NCBI RefSeq assembly: GCF_000421645.1 | Contig: NZ_ATXK01000002.1 | Coordinates: 372,001-436,000, forward strand | Direction of reading: 5' to 3' | From: Aurantimonas coralicida DSM 14790 | Lineage (GTDB): Bacteria > Pseudomonadota > Alphaproteobacteria > Rhizobiales > Rhizobiaceae | Length of the DNA stretch: 64,000 nucleotides | Shown: in pieces, positions 55,157-64,000 of the stretch | How positions within the stretch are numbered: position 1 is the stretch's first letter | Layout: each line of letters opens with the position of its first letter | Program-made: the position numbers and the translations under genes | The notes under the pieces: generated by a model | Told to the model about the DNA's origin: nothing | What the model saw: the letters and a program-made list of their open reading frames with translations, nothing else | Databases searched by the model: none

Positions 55157-56017
55157 TCACTCCCGTTGCGCTTCCGCAAGGTTCTGCGCGAAAAGGCTGG
55201 CCACCGTCAGATCGGCCGATGTGCCGGGATTGCGGCCGTCGCGCTTGAGCGCGGCATCGAGGCGAAGCGCCAGGGCGAGACGGGCGTCCGGATCCCGCGT
55301 GCGGGCGAGATCGCCGGCGAGATCGGCCATCTGCCGGCGCACCGTCTCGGCGACCTCCAGCCGGTATTTGCGCTGGAGATGACTGTCGGGAAAGACCGAT
55401 GCGAAGGCGAGATAGGCGGCGAGCGCCGGGCCGGTTCCCGGCGCCTGCACTGCGGTGTCCGGAGCGGCGAGGGCCGGCAGGCCGATCTCGAAGATCTCGC
55501 GAAACCCGTCGGCATATTGCCGGGCGACGAGGTCCCGGTCGGCGGCAAGCCGCATGGCTTCGACGAGGCCGATGGTCGGCGGCGAGCGCACGTCCTGTTC
55601 GGCGGCCTCGCCGAGCCCGCCGGGCGTCGCCAGCGCGATGGCTGCGAAGGTGTCATGCGCGTCCTGCGCATCGAGGCGGGCGAGGACATCCGCCACCGCC
55701 TCGCGCAGATCGAGGCCGCCAGCTGCGTGATGCTCGGCGGCCGCCGCCAGGGGCGCGCAGAGGAGGACGATGCCGAGATTGGCGTTCAGGCCGACGGCCT
55801 CCCAGCTGGCGCGTGTCGCGCCGAGGATGCGGGCGCCGACGCCGAGATCGTGCCGGGCGATCCACGGCGCGGTCGCCCTTGCGGCGGCCTCGAAGGTGTC
55901 GGCGTGCATGCCGTGGCCGCCGGCAAAGCGGTGGACATTGCCGGGCTTGGCCGCGTCGAGCTCGGCCCGGCAGGCGGCGAGGAAGGCCGCGGCGATCCGG
56001 TCGGGTGGCAGGCTCAT
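55157..56017 (-). CDS. CitG-like triphosphoribosyl-dephospho-CoA synthase family protein
   Basis: A 286-residue protein of the CitG/MdcB family (COG1767). AACRAELDAAKPGNVHRF and GLNANLGIVLLCAPLAAA are the conserved segments; the latter would form the phosphate site. In methylotrophs a family member is part of the H4MPT gene set, where it probably works in cofactor synthesis instead of citrate lyase assembly. No citrate lyase genes are nearby. Its ATG overlaps the stop of the ATP-grasp gene (ATGA), and it is the last gene of the leftward operon. Confidence 0.82.
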   Translation of the reverse strand: MSLPPDRIAAAFLAACRAELDAAKPGNVHRFAGGHGMHADTFEAAARATAPWIARHDLGVGARILGATRASWEAVGLNANLGIVLLCAPLAAAAEHHAAGGLDLREAVADVLARLDAQDAHDTFAAIALATPGGLGEAAEQDVRSPPTIGLVEAMRLAADRDLVARQYADGFREIFEIGLPALAAPDTAVQAPGTGPALAAYLAFASVFPDSHLQRKYRLEVAETVRRQMADLAGDLARTRDPDARLALALRLDAALKRDGRNPGTSADLTVASLFAQNLAEAQRE

Positions 56018-56970
56018 ACGGCGTGAGGCAGCGGCTGCGACAGGAGCTGACGGCGGCGGGCCTCGGCCAGCGCCACCACGTCGCGGGCGCGGATGGCTGC
56101 GATGTCGCTGCCGGTGGCCCGCTGCAGTCCGGTCCAGGCGGGCATGGAATTGACCTCGATGATCGCGGCGCGGCCGCTCTCGTCGCGCAGCAGGTCGACG
56201 CCGCAGAAATCCCCCTCGACGGCGGCCGTGGCGGCGATCGCGAGCTCTTCCATCTCGCGGTCGGCCGGCATGGCGACGGCGTTGGCGCCCTGCTTGACGT
56301 TGGTGATCCAGTTCGCCGCCTCGCGCCGCATCGAAGCGACGGCGCGGCCGGCCGAGACGAGCACCCTGACGTCGCTCCAGCGCCCGCCGGTCTCGACCCC
56401 GGCATAACGCTGCAGATAATAGACGCCGCCTGCGATCTCGCCGGCAGGCGGCAGGTCGTCCGCGCCGCGTACCAGCTTCAGCCCCTTGCCCTGCGCCCCG
56501 AACAGCGGCTTCAGCACCATCGGGCCGGGCTCGGCGGCGAGGATGCGCGCGGCCTCGGCGCGGCTCTCGACTGCGTAGCTGCGCGGGCTTGGCAGGCCCG
56601 CCCGGTGAAGGAGGAAGCTGGTCATCGACTTGTCGACGCAGTTCTCGACGGCGCGCGGGCCGTTTGAAACCGGCACGCCGCTGCGCGCCAGGGCGTGGAG
56701 GACGCCGAGCCGTCGGGTCACCTGCTCGAAGCTGCCCGCATCCATCGTGCGCAGGCAGACCGCGTCCGGCAGTTCGTCGCCGAATTGCGGAATGCGCAGG
56801 CCGCTTGCCGCGCCGGTGTCGAAGCCGATCTCCGACAGGCCGGCCAGCACGACCGTCGCGCCAAGTGCACCGAAGGCCGCGATCAGGTCGCGGGCATGCC
56901 GGTCCCGGTCGGCCGAGACCAGGAGAATGCGCGGAGCGCCGGATGCGCCGGGAGCCGCCGGTTCAGCCAA
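56014..56970 (-). CDS. ATP-grasp ligase (RimK-like) of the H4MPT operon
   Basis: A 318-residue ATP-grasp enzyme. VENCVDKSMTSFLLHRAG begins the grasp domain, MVLKPLFGAQGKGLKLV carries the ATP-binding Lys and glycine loop, and AIIEVNSMPAWTG has the metal-binding Glu and Asn. RimK-type ligases add glutamate or similar residues, and addition of glutamate to H4MPT or methylofuran is a reasonable guess. Its end overlaps the CitG-like start and its start overlaps the mch end by eight bases. Confidence 0.86.
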   Translation of the reverse strand: MAEPAAPGASGAPRILLVSADRDRHARDLIAAFGALGATVVLAGLSEIGFDTGAASGLRIPQFGDELPDAVCLRTMDAGSFEQVTRRLGVLHALARSGVPVSNGPRAVENCVDKSMTSFLLHRAGLPSPRSYAVESRAEAARILAAEPGPMVLKPLFGAQGKGLKLVRGADDLPPAGEIAGGVYYLQRYAGVETGGRWSDVRVLVSAGRAVASMRREAANWITNVKQGANAVAMPADREMEELAIAATAAVEGDFCGVDLLRDESGRAAIIEVNSMPAWTGLQRATGSDIAAIRARDVVALAEARRRQLLSQPLPHAV

Positions 56971-57934
56971 AGGAGGCGTCGATCAGCTCGGGATCGACCG
57001 CACCGCCGCGGAAGGTCTCGCCGGTCTCCAGCGCCACGACCGCCACTTCGGCGGGCGAGAACAGCATCGGGTCGATCTTGTAGAAATCGCCCTCGTAGCG
57101 GCGGAAGATCTCGGCAAAGGGCGTGCCGTAGTCATTGGCGGTCGAGCTCGGCAGCTTCTCGGCCAGCGCTTTGGCGTCGGCGGCCGGGCCGGTGACGTGC
57201 AGGAGAATGCGCCCGCCATAGATGACGGCGTCGTTGGTGCGGCCCATGGCGGTGATGAAGTCGGGATGCGGCGGGCTGAGCGGCGCCGTGCCGGTGCCCT
57301 CGACGATGCGCGACAGGTCGAATTTCAGCTCATGCGCCTTGTGCAGCGCCACCTCGACCACGCGGCCGACGATCTGCACCGAGCCGGCAAGACTCTGGGT
57401 CGGCGCGTAGATGATGGTCAGCGCCTCGGGCGCCACACCGCAATCGGCGGCGATCTGCCGGACGAGGTCTTCCGGCGGCGGACTGCCGGATTCCAGCACC
57501 AGCGTCGCCGTGTCGCTTTGATCGGCATAGGCGATGTCCTTGAACAGCGCCTCCTTGCCGGCCAGCGCCCGGCCGGGGCCCGAGCCCATGGCGAAATAGG
57601 CTGCGTCGCCTTCGCCGCTGGTCAGCTGCCAGCCGGCATACTGGCTTCCGAGGCAGGCGACGACCGGCTGCGAGGTGCGCGTCGTCAGGGTGAACGGCCA
57701 GTTGGGCAGGTAGGGCGACGAGCCGAGCGTCACCTCGCCGAGCCCGCCAAGGCAAATCTCGGTCATCAGCCGGCCGGCCTCGAGGCTGCCGGTGACCGAG
57801 GCGCCGGCATCGATCAGGGTTTCGCCGGCCGGTCCGGTGGAAACGCCGATCCGCAGTTCCGCCGCGCGACGCTGCAGGGTCTCGATCAGGGGGAGAACGC
57901 CTCCGTTGACCGACAATTGCGATGCACGGCTCAT
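56963..57934 (-). CDS. mch: Methenyl-H4MPT cyclohydrolase
   Basis: Hydrolyses methenyl-H4MPT to formyl-H4MPT, the third step of formaldehyde oxidation. The 323-residue protein has the conserved NWPFTLTTRTSQPVVACLGSQYAGW segment, GSGPGRALAGKEALF, and the tail MLFSPAEVAVVALETGETFRGG. No other C1 enzyme shares this pattern. It is in the leftward operon between two ATP-grasp genes, and its ATG overlaps the stop of the upstream one (ATGA). Confidence 0.96.
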   Translation of the reverse strand: MSRASQLSVNGGVLPLIETLQRRAAELRIGVSTGPAGETLIDAGASVTGSLEAGRLMTEICLGGLGEVTLGSSPYLPNWPFTLTTRTSQPVVACLGSQYAGWQLTSGEGDAAYFAMGSGPGRALAGKEALFKDIAYADQSDTATLVLESGSPPPEDLVRQIAADCGVAPEALTIIYAPTQSLAGSVQIVGRVVEVALHKAHELKFDLSRIVEGTGTAPLSPPHPDFITAMGRTNDAVIYGGRILLHVTGPAADAKALAEKLPSSTANDYGTPFAEIFRRYEGDFYKIDPMLFSPAEVAVVALETGETFRGGAVDPELIDASFG

Positions 57935-59049
57935 GCGGCCATCCTCCCGGTTCGTTCATGCAGTGCGTCCACGCGGGCGTGGAACAGGGCCTCGGCGGCC
58001 GCAGCGTCGGCCGCTTCGGCAACGACTGTGCACAGCGGCTGACCGGGACCGAACGCGGCCGGCGGATGGGTGCGGTCGCAGCTCCATTCCGGCCAGTCGA
58101 AGTCGGCCGGCAGGGTTACAGCGACGTCGGTCCAGGCAAGGCCCGAGGCGCGGACGGTGCCGGCGGGCGGAATGCTCGTTGGCAGGCGCCCCCGGCACGC
58201 GTCGAGATGCAGCGCCAGGAGCGGGGCGTCGTCGCGGTCATAGATGTCGACGGTCGCGCCGAAACGGGCGTTGATTTCGAGCAGCACCGGCCCGTCCGGC
58301 GTCAGCACGAAATCGCCGCTGGCGATGCCGGCGAGCGGCACCTCGCGCGCCAGCCGCTCCAGCGCCGCGACCATGGCCGGGGCGCTGTCGCCGGGCGGGT
58401 CCAGCGGGCCCACCGCGCCGCCATAGCGGAACGGCTCGTCGGCCGAGGGCGCCGCCCATTGCCGGGTGAAGCCGAGCATCGCGATCCGGCCACCCGCCGC
58501 GAGGAAGGCCGCCGACCATTTCTCGCCCGTCACCCTGCGCTGGACATAGCGATCGGCGTCGGGCGCCGTGCCGTCTGCCGGGCGGACATGGCTGCCGCCA
58601 GCGCCGCCGATCTTCTTGGACACCCAGCCGGCGGGATCGCCGACAACGCTGCGCCGGGTCTCGGGGTGGGCGATTTCGGCCTTTACGCAGAGCGCGGCGA
58701 AGGCCTCGGGGTCTTTGAGCAGGCGGGTCGTGGCAGCGTCGGTCCCGAGGATCGGCCAGCGCGCGCCGATCCGCTCCAAGAGTTCGGTGCGGTCCTCGAA
58801 GCCGGCGCCCGGAACGAAGCCGATCGGCGCATGGCCGTCGGCCAGGCGGCCGAGGATCGCCAGCAGTTCCTCGCCGTCGAAGCCGTCGGGATAGTCGCCA
58901 TGCAGCACCTCGGCCGCCCGCGCCGACTGCTTCAGGTCGAGGTCGCCGAAGAAGTCGACCGCCAGCGCGTCGATGCCGGAGCGGCGGGCGCTCTCGGCGA
59001 TCTGACGCGCCGAAAAGGCGGCACAGAGAATGCTGGGGCGCGATGCCAT
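57931..59049 (-). CDS. ATP-grasp-domain protein of the H4MPT operon
   Basis: A 372-residue ATP-grasp-like protein. ILCAAFSARQIAESARRSG is a Rossmann-like N-terminus. Later come GGAGGSHVRP, and PVLLEINARFGATVDIYD with the metal-binding Glu and Asn. It resembles carbamoyl-phosphate-synthase-type ATP-grasp proteins encoded next to mch and mtdB in other methylotrophs; the ligated group is unknown. ATG 59049 is preferred over an in-frame ATG 13 codons earlier because it avoids overlap with mtdB and leaves a four-base gap. Confidence 0.82.
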   Translation of the reverse strand: MASRPSILCAAFSARQIAESARRSGIDALAVDFFGDLDLKQSARAAEVLHGDYPDGFDGEELLAILGRLADGHAPIGFVPGAGFEDRTELLERIGARWPILGTDAATTRLLKDPEAFAALCVKAEIAHPETRRSVVGDPAGWVSKKIGGAGGSHVRPADGTAPDADRYVQRRVTGEKWSAAFLAAGGRIAMLGFTRQWAAPSADEPFRYGGAVGPLDPPGDSAPAMVAALERLAREVPLAGIASGDFVLTPDGPVLLEINARFGATVDIYDRDDAPLLALHLDACRGRLPTSIPPAGTVRASGLAWTDVAVTLPADFDWPEWSCDRTHPPAAFGPGQPLCTVVAEAADAAAAEALFHARVDALHERTGRMAA

Positions 59050-59053
59050 CGGG

Positions 59054-59950
59054 TTACGAGACCAGGGTGCGGGCCAGCGCGAAGGCATCGCGGAAGTCGA
59101 GCACCTGCGGCTCCTCCGCCTCGATCATGCGCTGCAGGAGGCCGGATTCGGTCTTCGACTTCAACGGGCCGACCGCCAGCGCGCCGATGCCGAAGGCCTC
59201 GGTGCCGTCGATCTGCTCCTCGTCGTCCATCACGTCGATGCCCTCGAGGCCGAGCGGCGGCACCGCATTGGCGTCGGCGGCGACGAGAAGCTTCGGCGCG
59301 CCCTGGATCTGGTCCTTGCCGAGCACCTGCACGCCGGCCTTGGCGGCGGCGATGATGACGTGGACGTCCTCGATGATCGCGGTGTTCTTGTCGTCTGACG
59401 AGCCGTCGACCGGCTCGACCTCGACGCCGAAGCGCTCCTTCATCTCGGCCGCGCGCTTGGAGATCCGCTCGATCCCGTCATAGCCGACCACTTTCACCGT
59501 GGCGCCCTCCAGCGCGGCGATGACGGCGGCGCAATAGCCGACGACGCCGGTGGCGCCGAAGACGGCGATGGTAACGTCCTTCAGCGCCGTCTGCTTGCGG
59601 TTCTTCAGGGTGCGCTCGATGCAGGCGACCATGGCGGCGGCCGTGGTGAAGGAGCCCGAGGGATCGGCCATGATGTTGCAGCCGAAGGGCGGCACGAGCG
59701 CGTCCTTGGCCGCCGCGATCATGTCCAGCGCCAGCACCGAATCATTGCCGCCGAAGAACACCGCCGAGCGCACGCCGCGATCCGGCGGGCGCGAGAAGAT
59801 CACGTCCTGCACCAGGTCGGCGACCTCCGCCATCTCGACGCTCTCATAGGGCAGCACCGCATCGTAGCCGGCGTCGAGCGCCATGTTCACGTCGAAGGGG
59901 CTGATGTGCTTCTGCGGCGTGATCATGTGCAGGATGTTCTTGTGCGCCAT
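59054..59950 (-). CDS. mtdB: NAD(P)-dependent methylene-H4MPT dehydrogenase
   Basis: Oxidises methylene-H4MPT to methenyl-H4MPT with NAD(P), the second step of the pathway. The 298-residue protein has HMITPQKHISPFDVNMA at the N-terminus, VFGATGVVGYCAAVIA (about 150) for the nucleotide, and KDQIQGAPKLLVAADANAVPP. It is full length. GGAGA lies six bases before the ATG. It follows the RFAP synthase by 69 bases and precedes the ATP-grasp gene by four. Confidence 0.95.
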   Translation of the reverse strand: MAHKNILHMITPQKHISPFDVNMALDAGYDAVLPYESVEMAEVADLVQDVIFSRPPDRGVRSAVFFGGNDSVLALDMIAAAKDALVPPFGCNIMADPSGSFTTAAAMVACIERTLKNRKQTALKDVTIAVFGATGVVGYCAAVIAALEGATVKVVGYDGIERISKRAAEMKERFGVEVEPVDGSSDDKNTAIIEDVHVIIAAAKAGVQVLGKDQIQGAPKLLVAADANAVPPLGLEGIDVMDDEEQIDGTEAFGIGALAVGPLKSKTESGLLQRMIEAEEPQVLDFRDAFALARTLVS

Positions 59951-60019
59951 GGAAAGTCTCCGGTCTGCATGTGCGTTCGCCGGGCCGGTCGGCCGCGACG
60001 GTGCCAGGGCTTGTCGCCG

Positions 60020-60991
60020 CTAGCCGGTGCCCGTCAGTCGGAACCCGCGACGTTCGACGCCGGCTCCATGATTGCGTCCCGCAAGGATGCGGATGTCGAG
60101 CCCCGCGGCGGCCTCGCCGATCGCCGTGACGAGACGCCGGGCTTCCGGAGCCGAGGGGGCGAAGGCGAAGCCGGTCGGGCCCCAAGAGCTCTGGCCGATG
60201 CCATGGGCTCCGGCCGCCGCCAGCGCCTCACAGGCCCCGGCCACCGCCGGGCTGGTGAAGACGCCGCCCTGGGCGGGGGCGAAATGCTCGCCGACCATCT
60301 GCTGGATGGTGGCGATGGCGGCGCCGAAGCCGGCAATGTCGGTCTCGGCCAGCGAGGGCAGCGCCTGCATCAGCACCAGCCGGCAGATTTCCGCGATCTG
60401 CGCCTCGGGAAAGGCCGGCAGCGTCGCGAAGGCGGCGACTTCGTCGGCGCCGTGAAAGCCCGTATCGCTCGGGTCGAGGACGAGGATGACGCGCCAGTCG
60501 TGCGGAAACGGCAGCCGCGCGATCAGCGGCGGCGGCAGGTCGCTGTCGCCCTTGCCGCCGTCCACCGCCACGCCGCCGCCGGTGACGAAGGCGGCGCCGA
60601 GGCCCGACCGGTTGCCGCGGCCGAGCCGCGCGGCGTCGCCGGCGACGTCGGCTGGCAGCCCCTCCAGGGCACGCAGAGCGGTCGCCACGGCCAGCGCCAG
60701 CTGGGTGCCCGATCCGAGGCCCGAATGGGCCGGAATCGCCTCCGAAATCGTCAGCTCGTGGCGGACGCCGATGCCCAGATGCCGGCGCATGTCGTCGAGA
60801 TAGGCGGCTGCGCGACCCGCTTCCGGACCGTCGACATGGTCCTGCCGGGCCCGCCGGATGGAAAGCCGCGTTGCTGGTTCTTCCAGCGCCATGCCGATTC
60901 CGCCGAACCGGCGCGCGGACTGGCCGCCGGGATCGAGAAATCCCAGATGCAGGCGAGCGGGCGCCGAGACGTTGACGACGTCGTCTGTCAC
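60020..60991 (-). CDS. Beta-ribofuranosylaminobenzene 5'-phosphate synthase
   Basis: Joins 4-hydroxybenzoate or 4-aminobenzoate with phosphoribosyl pyrophosphate, the first specific step of H4MPT synthesis. The 323-residue GHMP-kinase-like fold shows VSAPARLHLGFLD near the start, the phosphate loop IPAHSGLGSGTQLALAV and GVFTSPAVAGACEALAAAG. GTG 60991 follows AGGGGA; the frame extends upstream but then lies within the divergent gene. It heads the leftward operon and is divergent from the pterin dehydratase gene with 79 bases between. Confidence 0.9.
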   Translation of the reverse strand: MTDDVVNVSAPARLHLGFLDPGGQSARRFGGIGMALEEPATRLSIRRARQDHVDGPEAGRAAAYLDDMRRHLGIGVRHELTISEAIPAHSGLGSGTQLALAVATALRALEGLPADVAGDAARLGRGNRSGLGAAFVTGGGVAVDGGKGDSDLPPPLIARLPFPHDWRVILVLDPSDTGFHGADEVAAFATLPAFPEAQIAEICRLVLMQALPSLAETDIAGFGAAIATIQQMVGEHFAPAQGGVFTSPAVAGACEALAAAGAHGIGQSSWGPTGFAFAPSAPEARRLVTAIGEAAAGLDIRILAGRNHGAGVERRGFRLTGTG

Positions 60992-61070
60992 TTTGTCCCC
61001 TGAACTTGCGTGCCCGCACCCTATTATTGCGGCGAATACCGATGGGGCAAGCGTAGTGGAGGAGAAAACC

Positions 61071-61442
61071 ATGGCAGCGAAGACCTATTCCGACGCCGAG
61101 GTGACCAAGCGACTGGAAGCGGAGCTGCCCACATGGCGGCTCGAGGACGGCTGGATTCGCCGCACCTACAAGACCGCGGGCTGGAAGGGCACGCTGATGG
61201 TGATCAATGCCGTCGGCCATCTCGCCGAGGCCGCATTCCACCATCCCGACATCACTGCCTCCTATGCCTGGGTCGAGGTGCGGCTGGTGAATCACGCCGC
61301 CAAGGGGATCACCGATTCGGACTTCGCCCTGGCGAAGATGATCGAGCAGGTGGTCATGTGGCAGCCGGGCAAGGAGGACGGGCCGCTGTCGGGCACGCCG
61401 GACGATCCGCGCTTCGCCTATATCAAATACGACAAGAGCTGA
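61071..61442 (+). CDS. Pterin-4a-carbinolamine dehydratase family protein
   Basis: A 123-residue protein of the phhB/PCD family. AEAAFHHPDITASYAWVEVRLVNH has the dehydratase His-His-Pro motif. PCD-like proteins dehydrate 4a-hydroxypterins, but members in H4MPT clusters may act on or bind the methanopterin pterin. GGAGGAG is placed before ATG 61071. It is the first of a rightward group with fhcB and fhcA, 67 bases before the former. Confidence 0.86.
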   Translation: MAAKTYSDAEVTKRLEAELPTWRLEDGWIRRTYKTAGWKGTLMVINAVGHLAEAAFHHPDITASYAWVEVRLVNHAAKGITDSDFALAKMIEQVVMWQPGKEDGPLSGTPDDPRFAYIKYDKS

Positions 61443-61509
61443 GACCTGCCGGCGGGGATTTGATCTTCGCCGCCAAGGCTGTAGTTTGCATCACGGGCAC
61501 AGAAAGCGA

Positions 61510-62655
61510 ATGGTTTTGCAGAACGCATGGATCGACGGGAAACCGGCGTCCACACAGGAGGCTGTGTCCGCAGCGGCGGAGCTGATCGGCCGAAGCCGCC
61601 TGCCTCTCGTGACCGGACTTTCGACCGATGTCGCAGGCATCAAGGCCGCGGTCGCCCTGGCGCAGATCGCCGGCGGGGCGATCGATCATGCCGCCTCGAA
61701 CGGCATCTATCCGCTGATCTCGGCGATGCGCGACAGCGGCATGATGCTGGCCGCACCGTCCGAGATCCGGCGCCGTGCCGACCGCGTGCTGGTGGTCGGT
61801 GACGACGCGTTCGAAGACGCGCCGGACATGCCGGATTACCTGTTCTACGAGACGCCCGATCTCGGCGAAGCGACCCGCGGCGTCGAGCGACAGGTCCTGT
61901 GGCTGGGCGCCGGCGACGACATGCCGGACCTTCCGGAATCGGTCGCGCTGCACGGCATCGACTGCGCCGGCGACGATCTCCTCGACGCGCTGTCGGCGAT
62001 CCGCGCCGAGTTGGCCGGGCACCAGCACGGCGCCGGGCCGCTGCCCGCGCCAACCGTGCAATTCGTCGCCGAATGGCTGAAGGAGGCGGCGTTCGGCTGC
62101 GCCATCTTTGCACCCGCCAACCTCGACAGCCTCACCATCGAGATGCTCGCCGGCCTGGTCTTCGACCTGAATGCCGAGACCCGTTTCACCAGCCTGCCGA
62201 TGTTGCGCGCCGACCAGGCCTTTGCCGCGGCGCAGGCGACCACCTGGACGACCGGCTTTCCGCTGCGCAGCGGTTTCGGCCGCGGCTATCCCGACCATGA
62301 TCCGCATCTGTATCGCGGCGAGCGGCTGATCGCCGACGGCGAGGCGGATCTGGCGGTGCATGTCGCCGCGCTGGACGGCCAGGACGAAATCGAGCCGGAG
62401 TGGTCGGCGACGGTGCCGGTCGTCGCCTTGTGCGGCGAGGCGACCGACTGGAGCCATCCGCCGAAGATCGCCTTCGCCGTGGCGACGGCCGGCCGCGATC
62501 ACGACAGCGTCCTCTACGACAACCGCTTCGGCGGCTTCGTCCCGGTCGCGGCGTCGCAGGCGGGCGAGGACGCCGGCGGGCGCATGACGGCGGCGGCCGT
62601 CCTTGCGGCGATCGCCGCGCATCTGGGACAGACGACGACGGAAGCGACGGCATGA
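61510..62655 (+). CDS. fhcB: Formylmethylofuran hydrolase/dehydrogenase-like subunit B (FhcB)
   Basis: A 381-residue subunit of the formyltransferase/hydrolase (Fhc) complex that passes the formyl group from formyl-H4MPT to methylofuran and releases formate. It is a homologue of the molybdenum-binding FwdB/FmdB, but bacterial FhcB proteins are known to lack the metal site. NAWIDGKPAST starts it and SNGIYPLISAMRDSG, TWTTGFPLRSGFGRGYPDHDP are its conserved parts. I place the start at ATG 61510; TTG 61486 is an alternative. It is 25 bases before fhcA. Confidence 0.9.
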   Translation: MVLQNAWIDGKPASTQEAVSAAAELIGRSRLPLVTGLSTDVAGIKAAVALAQIAGGAIDHAASNGIYPLISAMRDSGMMLAAPSEIRRRADRVLVVGDDAFEDAPDMPDYLFYETPDLGEATRGVERQVLWLGAGDDMPDLPESVALHGIDCAGDDLLDALSAIRAELAGHQHGAGPLPAPTVQFVAEWLKEAAFGCAIFAPANLDSLTIEMLAGLVFDLNAETRFTSLPMLRADQAFAAAQATTWTTGFPLRSGFGRGYPDHDPHLYRGERLIADGEADLAVHVAALDGQDEIEPEWSATVPVVALCGEATDWSHPPKIAFAVATAGRDHDSVLYDNRFGGFVPVAASQAGEDAGGRMTAAAVLAAIAAHLGQTTTEATA

Positions 62656-62680
62656 TCGTCGGACGGAAAGGGGCGTCTGC

Positions 62681-64000
62681 ATGCTGACGCATTTGAAGAA
62701 CGGCCATGTCGTCGACCCGGCCAACGACCGGGATGGCGTGGCGGATCTGTATCTCGCCGACGGCGTCGTCGTCGATGCGCCGACGGACGGGCGCCGGCCC
62801 GACGAGACGATCGACTGCAAGGGGCTGATCGTCATGGCGGGCGCCATCGACATTCATTCCCACATCGCCAGCGGTCACGTGAACACGGCGCGGCTGCTGC
62901 TGCCGGAATATCACCGGGCCTTCCAGTCACGGCCGGGCTCGACCGGCCTGTCCAAGGTCGGCTGGACCACCGAGGAAACCGGCCTGCGCTACGCCGAAAT
63001 GGGGTTCACCACCGTGGTCGAGCCCGCCATGGCGCCGTCCTCGGCGCTGCATTCCCATCTCGAACTCGCCGACATCCCGATCATCGACAAGGCAACGCTC
63101 GTCGTCCTTGGCAATGACGATTTCCTGATGGCGATGATCCGCGACGGCGAGAGCGAGAGCGCCATCGCCGACTATGTCGCCTGGACGGTCTCGGCGTCGC
63201 GGGCGCTCGGCGTCAAATGCATCAATGCCGGCGGCTCCGCGGCCTTCAAGGAGAATGTCCGCAAGTTCGACTTCGATGACATCGTGCCCGATTACGGCGT
63301 GTCGTCGCGCAAGATCGTCAAGACGCTGCAGGGCGCCGTGAACGGGCTCAGCATCCCGCATCCGCTGCATGTCCATTGCAACAATCTCGGCGTGCCCGGC
63401 GATTCCGCCTCGTCGGCCGAGGCGACCATCGGCGCGGCCGAGGGCCTGCCGATGCATCTCGCCCACATCCAGTTCTACGGCTACGGCACCGAGGGCAAGC
63501 GCGGCTTTTCCTCGGTCGGGCAGCGGCTGGCCGACCTCGTCAACCGGACGCCGGAGGTCACGGTCGATATCGGCCAGGTGATGTTCGGCCAGACCGTGAC
63601 GATCTCCTCGGACGAGATGCGCCAGTTTGCCGGTCGGCCGCAGGCCAGCCCCGGCAAGACGATCATCTTCGACCACGAGGCCAATGGCGGCGGCGTGGTG
63701 CCGATGGAATACAAGCAGAAGAGCTTCTTCAACGCGCTCCAATGGGCGATCGGGCTGGAGCTGTTCCTCCTGATCGAGGACCCCTCGCAGGTGTTCTTCA
63801 CCACCGACCATCCCAATGGCGCGCCGTTCACCAGCTACCCCGACATCTTCGCGCTGCTGATGGACCGCGGCGTGCGCCAGCTATGGCTCGACGCGCTGCC
63901 GAAATCGGTGGTGCGGATGACCAGCCTGCCGGAGATCACCCGCGAATACACGCTGCGGGAGATCGCGACGATGACCCGCGCCGCCCCGGCCCGCCTGCTC
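62681..64000 (+). CDS. fhcA: Formylmethylofuran hydrolase subunit A (FhcA), truncated by window end
   Basis: Only the first 440 codons are seen; the reading frame is open at the end of the window. The amidohydrolase-type subunit hydrolyses formylmethylofuran to formate. IDIHSHIASGHVNTARLL has the His-x-His zinc pair, HPLHVHCNNLG another two His, and FFTTDHPNGAPFTSYP the late Asp. It begins MLTHLKNGHVVDPANDRDG, 25 bases after fhcB. Typical FhcA is longer, so roughly 100 residues lie outside. Confidence 0.94.
   Translation, partial: MLTHLKNGHVVDPANDRDGVADLYLADGVVVDAPTDGRRPDETIDCKGLIVMAGAIDIHSHIASGHVNTARLLLPEYHRAFQSRPGSTGLSKVGWTTEETGLRYAEMGFTTVVEPAMAPSSALHSHLELADIPIIDKATLVVLGNDDFLMAMIRDGESESAIADYVAWTVSASRALGVKCINAGGSAAFKENVRKFDFDDIVPDYGVSSRKIVKTLQGAVNGLSIPHPLHVHCNNLGVPGDSASSAEATIGAAEGLPMHLAHIQFYGYGTEGKRGFSSVGQRLADLVNRTPEVTVDIGQVMFGQTVTISSDEMRQFAGRPQASPGKTIIFDHEANGGGVVPMEYKQKSFFNALQWAIGLELFLLIEDPSQVFFTTDHPNGAPFTSYPDIFALLMDRGVRQLWLDALPKSVVRMTSLPEITREYTLREIATMTRAAPARLL

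Noticed and set aside
61006-61027. A sigma-70 promoter TTGCGT/TATTAT before the pterin dehydratase gene
   Set aside because: The spacing is only ten bases, far below the usual 16-18, so I do not call it.

Overview
The window is high-GC DNA with dense, often overlapping genes. It reads as the chromosome of a methylotrophic alphaproteobacterium, most likely of the Hyphomicrobiales. The main reason is that the right half carries a lanthanide-type methanol dehydrogenase cluster (xoxF, xoxG, xoxJ and quinoprotein accessory genes). Next to it is a large block for tetrahydromethanopterin (H4MPT)- and methylofuran-linked formaldehyde oxidation (fae, mtdB, mch, fhcB, fhcA and cofactor-synthesis genes). 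A glycine-type 5-aminolevulinate synthase (hemA) also fits an alphaproteobacterium. I cannot name the genus. No tRNA, rRNA, CRISPR, phage or insertion sequence was seen.

Layout. 1-31 kb is general and accessory metabolism. It holds a symporter-type hybrid sensor kinase convergent with the tail of a LuxR regulator, mscL, an aminotransferase-AbrB pair, hemA, a sugar transferase with a divergent epimerase, a COG4091 oxidoreductase, several regulators, pncB, a glyoxalase-like protein, a cyclase-TPR protein and gamma-glutamyltransferase. A brnT/brnA toxin-antitoxin pair follows, then a PimC/PimD/PimF-like beta-oxidation set with an IclR regulator. 30.8-44.5 kb is the methanol-oxidation region. It holds an MxaD-like protein, a beta-propeller, small secreted proteins, a SoxYZ-like carrier and its metallohydrolase, xoxF-xoxG-xoxJ, a Cys-Trp motif protein, a MoxYX-like two-component system and an orphan PQQ-associated binding protein. 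44.5-64 kb is the C1-carrier region. It holds an MfnB-FolB fusion, a kinase, a DHPS-like protein, a DUF447 protein, a three-subunit molybdenum hydroxylase, MfnF-like and HisA-like proteins, fae, then a six-gene leftward operon from the RFAP synthase to a CitG-like protein. Rightward pterin dehydratase, fhcB and fhcA follow; fhcA runs off the end.

How it works together. XoxF in the periplasm oxidises methanol to formaldehyde (or formate) using PQQ and a lanthanide and passes electrons to XoxG. In the cytoplasm Fae joins formaldehyde to H4MPT, MtdB and Mch oxidise the adduct to the formyl level, and the Fhc complex releases formate through methylofuran. The small genes around fae, mch and mfnB probably build the two cofactors. 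The MoxYX-like system probably controls the methanol genes. No mxaF, lanmodulin or lanthanide uptake gene lies in the window.
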